Shown here: positions 58,618 to 64,000 of the stretch, one piece after another
Layout of the letters: every line of letters begins with the position of its first letter
Numbering within the stretch: the stretch's first letter is position 1
From: Claveliimonas ammoniilytica
GTDB lineage: Bacteria > Bacillota > Clostridia > Lachnospirales > Lachnospiraceae
Length of the DNA stretch: 64,000 nucleotides
Direction of reading: 5' to 3'
Assembly: GCF_025567415.1 (NCBI RefSeq)
Contig: NZ_JAOQJV010000005.1
Location: 1-64,000, forward strand
Translations under genes and position numbers: made by a program
The notes under the pieces: generated by a model
What the model saw: only the letters and a program-made list of their open reading frames with translations
The model's database searches: none
Told to the model about the DNA's origin: nothing

Positions 58618-59490
58618 ATGAGATACAGAGATCGTAAAGGAAATGAATATAATGGAGAGAATGGACAGGACAGACTGCTTGCATTTGTCTATGGACATGC
58701 TGTGACCAGACTGTTGATCCGTCCGCTTCTGTCACCAATAGTGTCCCGCATAGGCGGGGCATTTTTGAATACCAGGATATCGAAGCTGGGGATTCGTCCA
58801 TTTGTGAAAAGTAATGGAATCGACCTGTCCATCTATGAGAAGCAGGAATTTGCGTCTTATAACGAATTCTTTACCAGAAAAATACGGGCAGCAGAGCGTC
58901 CGGCTGATGTGCGGGAGAATGTGCTGATTAGTCCGAGTGACGGTAAAGTGAGTGTGTATCCGATTGAGGAAAATGGCATATTTCGGATTAAACATACGCC
59001 TTATACGGTGCGTCAGCTTCTCCGGGATGACAAGTTGGCTGACCGGTATATGGGCGGTTGGATCTATGTGATCCGTCTGACAGTGGATGATTATCACCGT
59101 TATTGTTATGTGTCAGATGGCTACAGATCTTCCGGGAGAAGGATTGAGGGAGTGCTTCATACGGTGAATCCGGTGGCAAATGACTGCTATCCGATCTATA
59201 AGATGAATACCAGAGAATACTGTCTGCTGAAGACGAGAAAACTTGGAACGGTACTTACGATGGAAGTCGGTGCACTGATGGTGGGGAAAATCTGCAATTA
59301 TGTGAAACAGCCATGTGAGGTGCACAGAGGTGAAGAAAAAGGAAGATTTGAATTCGGCGGATCAACGATCATCGTAATGACAGAGCCTGGGAAGGTGATA
59401 CCAGATCAGGATCTGCGCACCAATACCAGAGAACATGCAGAGACTCTGGTGAAGATGGGAGAACATATTGGGGCACAAATAGAACAATAA
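58618..59490 (+). CDS. psd: Phosphatidylserine decarboxylase
   Basis: A 290-residue proenzyme. The self-cleavage and pyruvoyl site appears as FEFGGSTIIVM near residue 245 (G-S-T; Ser becomes pyruvoyl). Other family blocks are ISPSDGKVSVYPI, LTVDDYHRYCYVSDG, LHTVNPVA and MEVGALMVGKIC. It converts PS to phosphatidylethanolamine. ATG 58618 (GGGGG upstream) is preferred to one 15 bases earlier that abuts the pssA stop. About 200 bases of AT-rich sequence separate it from pckA. Confidence 0.94.
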   Translation: MRYRDRKGNEYNGENGQDRLLAFVYGHAVTRLLIRPLLSPIVSRIGGAFLNTRISKLGIRPFVKSNGIDLSIYEKQEFASYNEFFTRKIRAAERPADVRENVLISPSDGKVSVYPIEENGIFRIKHTPYTVRQLLRDDKLADRYMGGWIYVIRLTVDDYHRYCYVSDGYRSSGRRIEGVLHTVNPVANDCYPIYKMNTREYCLLKTRKLGTVLTMEVGALMVGKICNYVKQPCEVHRGEEKGRFEFGGSTIIVMTEPGKVIPDQDLRTNTREHAETLVKMGEHIGAQIEQ

Positions 59491-59598
59491 TTGCTATGGA
59501 TGCATGTGAAAACTTTCAAAAATAGACCGGAATATCATTAAATATCTATTGAAATAGCAAAAAACGCAAGAAAAGATGTCTGAAAATTCATTTTTGAC

Positions 59599-59626
59599 TT
59601 GATTTTATAAAAAATATCCATATAAT
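59599..59626 (+). promoter_or_regulatory. Promoter for pckA
   Basis: TTGATT (59599-59604), 16 bases, TATAAT (59621-59626). About 70 bases of leader precede the AAAGGGG ribosome site of pckA. Confidence 0.65.
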
Positions 59627-59703
59627 TAGGATAAGGGAAAAACAGGCAACATTTTCCACATTGGTATGACACTAATAATATCGAAAGAAAAGGGGTATTG
59701 GAC

Positions 59704-61308
59704 ATGGCGAAGATTGATTTGAGCAAATATGGCATTACAGGAACAACCGAGATCGTGTATAATCCTTCCTACGAGACTCTGTTTGAGGAAGAAACGAAAC
59801 CGGAACTTACAGGATATGAGAAAGGACAGGTCAGTGAACTTGGTGCAGTCAATGTTATGACTGGTATTTACACAGGTCGTTCTCCAAAAGATAAATTTAT
59901 CGTAATGGATGAGAATTCTAAGGACACCGTATGGTGGACATCTGAGGAATACAAGAACGATAACCATCCGGCTACACAGGAAGCATGGAATTCTGTAAAA
60001 GAGTTAGCTGTGAAGGAGCTTTCTAATAAGAAGCTCTATGTTGTAGATGCATTCTGTGGAGCAAATAAGGACACTCGTATGGCAATCCGCTTTATCGTAG
60101 AAGTAGCATGGCAGGCTCATTTCGTAACTAATATGTTCATTAAGCCGACAGAAGAAGAACTGAAGGACTTTGAACCAGACTTCGTTGTATACAATGCTTC
60201 TAAAGCAAAAGTAACGAATTATAAAGAACTCGGACTGAACTCTGAGACAGCTGTTATGTTCAATATTACAAGCCGTGAGCAGGTAATCGTGAACACATGG
60301 TACGGCGGAGAGATGAAGAAAGGTATGTTCTCTATGATGAACTATTTCCTGCCGCTGAAGGGCATGGCTGCAATGCACTGCTCAGCTAACACAGACCTGA
60401 ACGGTGAGAACACAGCTATCTTCTTTGGTCTGTCAGGAACAGGTAAGACGACATTGTCTACAGATCCTAAGCGTCTGCTGATCGGTGATGATGAGCACGG
60501 CTGGGATGACAACGGTGTATTCAACTTCGAGGGTGGATGCTACGCGAAAGTTATCAACCTCGATAAGGAATCTGAGCCGGATATCTACAATGCGATCAAG
60601 AGAAATGCATTGCTTGAAAATGTAACTCTGGACGAGAATGGTAAGATTGACTTTGCTGATAAGAGTGTGACAGAGAATACTCGTGTATCTTACCCAATCG
60701 ACCATATTCAGAATATCGTACGTCCGATTTCTTCTGCACCGGCAGCTAAGAACGTAATCTTCCTGTCAGCAGATGCATTTGGTGTACTTCCGCCGGTATC
60801 TGTACTGACACCGGAGCAGACTCAGTACTACTTCCTGTCAGGATTCACAGCTAAGCTTGCAGGTACGGAGCGTGGAATCACAGAGCCTACACCTACATTC
60901 TCAGCTTGCTTCGGTCAGGCATTCCTGGAACTGCATCCAACCAAGTACGCAGAAGAGCTTGTTAAGAAGATGGAGAAGAGTGGAGCAAAGGCTTACCTTG
61001 TTAATACAGGATGGAATGGAACAGGCAAACGTATTTCTATCAAGGATACCCGTGGAATCATCGATGCGATCCTGAACGGAGACATTAAGAATGCACCGAC
61101 TAAGAAGATCCCATACTTCAATTTCGAAGTACCGACAGAACTTTCAGGTGTAGATCCTGCAATTCTGGATCCAAGAGATACTTATGCAGATGCTTCTGAG
61201 TGGGAAGCAAAGGCAAAGGATCTTGCTTCAAGATTCGTAAAGAATTTCGCAAAATATGAAGGTAATGAAGCTGGTAAGGCACTGGTATCAGCAGGACCGG
61301 AAGCATAG
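59704..61308 (+). CDS. pckA: ATP-dependent phosphoenolpyruvate carboxykinase
   Basis: A 534-residue enzyme that interconverts oxaloacetate and PEP with ATP/ADP. Signature blocks are TGIYTGRSPKDKFIV, LPLKGMAAMHCSAN, kinase-1a loop FGLSGTGKTTLSTDP (about residue 245), GDDEHGWDDNGVFNFEGGCY and the ENTRVSYPIDHI block. In anaerobic gut Firmicutes it often runs toward oxaloacetate to make ATP. Codon use is strongly biased, consistent with high expression. ATG 59704 is set by AAAGGGG. Confidence 0.97.
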   Translation: MAKIDLSKYGITGTTEIVYNPSYETLFEEETKPELTGYEKGQVSELGAVNVMTGIYTGRSPKDKFIVMDENSKDTVWWTSEEYKNDNHPATQEAWNSVKELAVKELSNKKLYVVDAFCGANKDTRMAIRFIVEVAWQAHFVTNMFIKPTEEELKDFEPDFVVYNASKAKVTNYKELGLNSETAVMFNITSREQVIVNTWYGGEMKKGMFSMMNYFLPLKGMAAMHCSANTDLNGENTAIFFGLSGTGKTTLSTDPKRLLIGDDEHGWDDNGVFNFEGGCYAKVINLDKESEPDIYNAIKRNALLENVTLDENGKIDFADKSVTENTRVSYPIDHIQNIVRPISSAPAAKNVIFLSADAFGVLPPVSVLTPEQTQYYFLSGFTAKLAGTERGITEPTPTFSACFGQAFLELHPTKYAEELVKKMEKSGAKAYLVNTGWNGTGKRISIKDTRGIIDAILNGDIKNAPTKKIPYFNFEVPTELSGVDPAILDPRDTYADASEWEAKAKDLASRFVKNFAKYEGNEAGKALVSAGPEA

Positions 61309-61317
61309 AAAGTTAAA

Positions 61318-61468
61318 AGGCGAACAGAAAGATAATTGCGAACCGATGCGATAACGTTATAGTAAAGCATGTGGTTGCACGTTCAGTGAAGGCTGATCCC
61401 CCTGGGAGTAATTACCCCGGATAGTAAGAATATACTGGTTATTTCAAAATTCACTATCTTTGCCGCCT
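61318..61468 (+). ncRNA. Candidate structured small RNA downstream of pckA
   Basis: No protein is encoded in 61309-61552. The segment can close on itself through AGGCG (61318-61322) with CGCCT (61464-61468) and AAAGATA (61328-61334) with TATCTTT (61455-61461). Inside are AACC (61341) with GGTT (61437), a ATGTG-GTTG-CACGT hairpin, a CTGGG/CCCGG hairpin around GTAATTAC, and AGTA/TACT. A long-range closing stem with an inner open region is reminiscent of 6S RNA, but I cannot identify the family. A terminator follows at 61519. Strand is tentative. Confidence 0.4.
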
Positions 61469-61518
61469 GATTCCAACCAAAGTATATTTATATAGATGAT
61501 ATAAGATAGATATTATGG

Positions 61519-61550
61519 CAGGGCAGATCTTTTGATCTGCCCTGTTGTTG
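61519..61550 (+). terminator. Terminator after pckA and the structured region
   Basis: CAGGGCAGATC (61519-61529), TTTT loop, GATCTGCCCTG (61534-61544), then TTGTTGTGTT. It lies 210 bases after the pckA stop. Confidence 0.85.
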
Positions 61551-61552
61551 TG

Positions 61553-62629
61553 TTACATTGCCATCTCGAAGAATTTGCGAAGTGTTTCTTCGGTTACTTC
61601 GTATGGTACTGGTTTTAATTTGCGTTCGTTTGCCATGATACCTTTAATGGCGGTATCGACCATATCCGGTGCTATTTCGAGTGGTCCAAGCAGAGTGTGG
61701 ATCAGATTGGCGAATTCAGCGATATCTTTGCAGCCGATCAATTCCAGAACTTTTGCCTGTGTCTCAGGAGCGGCAGCGGCTACATAGCCCGGTTGGAAAT
61801 ATCCCACAGCCTGTCCATGTGGAATATGCATCTCGTAAGTGAGAAAATAGCTTAAACCATGTGGCAGGGTTGTGCCGGCATGGGTGATTGCCATACCTGC
61901 AAGTGTGGAGGTGAGCATCATGCGGTCACGGTCTTCATCTGTTACATGATCACTCAGAAGGGCAGGTTTTACATCTTTCCAGAGTGCCATACCATATTCT
62001 GAGATCATGCGGCTAAACGGGCTTGCACCAAGATTAATATAGCTTTCGATAAGATGACCAAGTGAATCTACAGATGTATTTACCAGGATCTTCTTAGGTG
62101 CGCTTGCCAGATATTTGCCATCCACTAATGCATACTGTGGAAAGATACGGTGTGGGATGCTGGACTTGGTGCGCTTGGCGTGGATTGTCAGCACGGAAAT
62201 CGGTGTTACCTCAGAACCGGTTCCGCAGGTTGTAGGAACTTCTACGATTGGAAGCGCGGTGCTGTCTCCCTGCTGATAGAGATAGTCGGCATCCTTATCT
62301 TTGTGATAGATCATAAGGGCAATTGCTTTGGCTGCATCCATTGGAGAACCACCGCCGATACCGATGACGAAGTCGACATTTTCGCGGATACCCATGTCGC
62401 GTACCTGCATAACCATTTCTATTGAAGGATTCTCCTCGGTATGGTCGAAGATACAGTAGGAGATCTGATGTGCATTTAATGAATCAGTTACATCTGCAAG
62501 AGCTCCGTTTTTCGCGGAACTGCGTCCGGTTACGATCAGGGCTTTGTGTCCGAGAGAGGTCCATTCGTCGCTGTAAGTTTTTACGCAATCGCGTTCGCAA
62601 TATACTTTTACTGGCATATGAAATTTCAT
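61553..62629 (-). CDS. Iron-containing alcohol dehydrogenase family protein
   Basis: A 358-residue Fe-ADH (type III) protein. The NAD-binding part shows VIGIGGGSPMDAAKAIALMI (about residue 90), VPTTCGTGSEVTPISVLTI (about 133), and the metal-binding His set is in DSLGHLIESYINLGASP, HAGTTLPHGLSYFLTYEMHI and PHGQAVGYF. It would reduce aldehydes or oxidize alcohols. The substrate is not predictable. AAAGGAG precedes the start. The 225 bases upstream hold its promoter region and that of ppx. Confidence 0.92.
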   Translation of the reverse strand: MKFHMPVKVYCERDCVKTYSDEWTSLGHKALIVTGRSSAKNGALADVTDSLNAHQISYCIFDHTEENPSIEMVMQVRDMGIRENVDFVIGIGGGSPMDAAKAIALMIYHKDKDADYLYQQGDSTALPIVEVPTTCGTGSEVTPISVLTIHAKRTKSSIPHRIFPQYALVDGKYLASAPKKILVNTSVDSLGHLIESYINLGASPFSRMISEYGMALWKDVKPALLSDHVTDEDRDRMMLTSTLAGMAITHAGTTLPHGLSYFLTYEMHIPHGQAVGYFQPGYVAAAAPETQAKVLELIGCKDIAEFANLIHTLLGPLEIAPDMVDTAIKGIMANERKLKPVPYEVTEETLRKFFEMAM

Positions 62630-62854
62630 GTATATTATGCTCCTTTCCTTTGTGGGATGATGAATTTATTTCTATTATTCTATCACATTTGGCTGCGAAA
62701 ATGCAGAGTACAAGATAAATTCAAGTCGAATGTCCGTGCAGCAATCGTGTCTGCACTTTACATGGATTTAACTTAATTTAACGGGAGGAAGATAGATAGG
62801 AAGAATCAGGTTGGATATACTAAGAGCAAAAAGATATAAAGAGGATAAACAGAT

Positions 62855-63790
62855 ATGAAATGTGCAGTGGTAGATGTGGGATCGAACACGATCCGGTTGT
62901 CGGTGTACCAGACGGAAGGAAAGAATTTCAGACAGCTTTTCACATCCAAGGAAACAACAGGTCTGGCGAGTTATATTTCCCATCATCGAATGGAAAAAGA
63001 CGGCATGCTGTGTGCAGCAGCCGCATTGAATAAGTTCCGATCTATTTTGGAGCAGTTTGAGATCGACCGCACGGAGGTATTTGCGACAGCATCACTCCGT
63101 AATATTGATAATTCCAATGAAGTGGTTATGGAGTTGTTCCGGGAGACCGGATACCAGATCAAGGTGCTTTCAGGGCACGAAGAAGCACTCTGTGATTTTT
63201 ATGGAGTTATGTACAATATTTATATTGATACAGGCATGATCTTTGATATTGGTGGAGGAAGCACGGAGCTCGTGACATTTGAGAATAGAAAACCATGTAC
63301 CATTGAAAGTGCGGGAATTGGATCTTTGAATTTATATAATCAATTTGTGGGGAAGATCATTCCGAAGAAAAAAGAATTGGAGGCCATGGAAGAAAAAGTT
63401 CAGCAGGAACTGGATGATCTGTTTGGATGCAGGGTATTGGCAAGACAGACGAAAAATAAAGATATTATCGGTGTGGGAGGTACCGTGCGTGCCCTTCTGA
63501 AACTGGTTAGTCTATATTACCGTCTGGAGGAGAAAAATCGGTGTATTACAAGGAATCAGCTGGAAGAAATCTTTCAGATGGCAACAAATAAACAAAAGCA
63601 GATTCAGAATATGATCCTGAAAATCTGTCCGGAACGAGTGCATACAATTATTCCAGGCATGCTGGTGATGAAGAGTATTCTGGAGAAAGCGGGCTGTGAG
63701 AGGATTGTTGTCAGCAAATATGGCGTGAGAGAAGGGTATTTGTATCATGCAATCCTGTCTCGGGATGAAGATAAAGAGGAAATACAGTGA
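62855..63790 (+). CDS. Ppx/GppA-family exopolyphosphatase
   Basis: A 311-residue member of the ASKHA phosphatase family. Phosphate loops are AVVDVGSNTIRLSVYQT (about residues 4-20) and IFDIGGGSTELVTFENR (about 130-146), with FATASLRNIDNSNEV between them and GVGGTVRALLKL later. It degrades polyphosphate or (p)ppGpp-type substrates. Its end overlaps the frame of ppk1, so synthesis and breakdown of polyphosphate appear to share an operon. Confidence 0.9.
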   Translation: MKCAVVDVGSNTIRLSVYQTEGKNFRQLFTSKETTGLASYISHHRMEKDGMLCAAAALNKFRSILEQFEIDRTEVFATASLRNIDNSNEVVMELFRETGYQIKVLSGHEEALCDFYGVMYNIYIDTGMIFDIGGGSTELVTFENRKPCTIESAGIGSLNLYNQFVGKIIPKKKELEAMEEKVQQELDDLFGCRVLARQTKNKDIIGVGGTVRALLKLVSLYYRLEEKNRCITRNQLEEIFQMATNKQKQIQNMILKICPERVHTIIPGMLVMKSILEKAGCERIVVSKYGVREGYLYHAILSRDEDKEEIQ

Positions 63791-63846
63791 AAATTCGAAT
63801 CTTTGAATGGTTTCTGGAATTAATTGGGAAAAGGGAGAATAAGATT

Positions 63847-64000
63847 ATGACGGATCCTATGGTATATGATAACCGGGAATTATCCTGGCTGAAATTTAAT
63901 ACGCGAGTTCTGGAGGAAGCAGAGGATGACAGGAATCCATTTTGCGAAAGACTGTCATTCCTCTCTATTTTTCAGAGTAATCTGGATGAATTTTTTATGG
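63847..64000 (+). CDS. ppk1: Polyphosphate kinase, N-terminal part (runs off window)
   Basis: The frame opens with DNRELSWLKFNTRVLEEA, continues ERLSFLSIFQSNLDEFFM and is still open at the right edge. This is the standard PPK1 N-terminus. The start is ATG 63847, preceded by GGGAGA. An in-frame GTG at 63787 overlapping the ppx stop would add 20 residues and cannot be excluded. PPK1 makes polyphosphate from ATP. Confidence 0.88.
   Translation, partial: MTDPMVYDNRELSWLKFNTRVLEEAEDDRNPFCERLSFLSIFQSNLDEFFM

Overview
The window looks like a chromosome segment from a gut-type Lachnospiraceae (Clostridia, Bacillota), close to Dorea/Coprococcus/Blautia. The signs are AGGAGG-type ribosome sites, moderate GC, GdpP-L9-DnaB gene order, many 4Fe-4S/rubredoxin/hemerythrin proteins of an anaerobe, FMN- and yjdF-class riboswitches, TnpV proteins and a large serine recombinase. 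I saw no tRNA, rRNA or CRISPR array.

Layout. 1-138: tail of an ISLre2-like transposase remnant. 0.16-10.2 kb: FMN riboswitch-ribU, an FMN/ferredoxin fusion, a sigma-70-like protein without promoter-reading regions, then a redox/oxygen-defence cluster (hemerythrin, flavoredoxin-rubredoxin, rubredoxin, 4Fe-4S protein) interleaved with two Crp/Fnr regulators and two candidate operators, then SGNH hydrolase, MATE exporter and a DUF89 protein. 10.3-20.1 kb: heterodimeric ABC exporter, ptsH-ptsI, gdpP-rplI-dnaB. 20.1-31.2 kb: ferredoxin, an orphan sugar-binding-type lipoprotein, a two-component system, mutS2, an HtrA-like protein lacking its whole catalytic triad, YhaM-like exoribonuclease, rlmD with a C-terminal extension.

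31.2-54.3 kb is an accessory island in two layers. The outer layer is decayed: an intact TnpV beside rlmD, a HEPN-like candidate defence gene with a 50-codon partner, a RhuM gene and a VOC gene with internal deletions, an orphan copy of the rlmD C-terminal module, a GyrI-like gene with a GC-rich in-frame insert, a KilA-N fragment and a truncated TnpV. Inside it, bounded by a 15-bp imperfect repeat at 32927 and 49656, sits a mobilizable plasmid-like element of about 16.7 kb: yjdF riboswitch and yjdF, DUF4825 lipoprotein, MobQ-type relaxase with an IncQ-like oriT, DUF3847, DnaC-like ATPase, RepA initiator, ParR-like and ParM-like proteins, a sensor/regulator/ABC cassette, an HTH-NB-ARC-TPR protein, a GNAT-toxin/antitoxin pair and a large serine recombinase.

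54.3-64 kb returns to core genes: YczE-like membrane protein, glycerate kinase, a phospholipid operon (PAP2, LPG-flippase-like, PssA, Psd), pckA with a structured 3' region that may be a small RNA, iron alcohol dehydrogenase, and ppx followed by the start of ppk1. All functional calls come from reading motifs and family resemblance. No database search was run.
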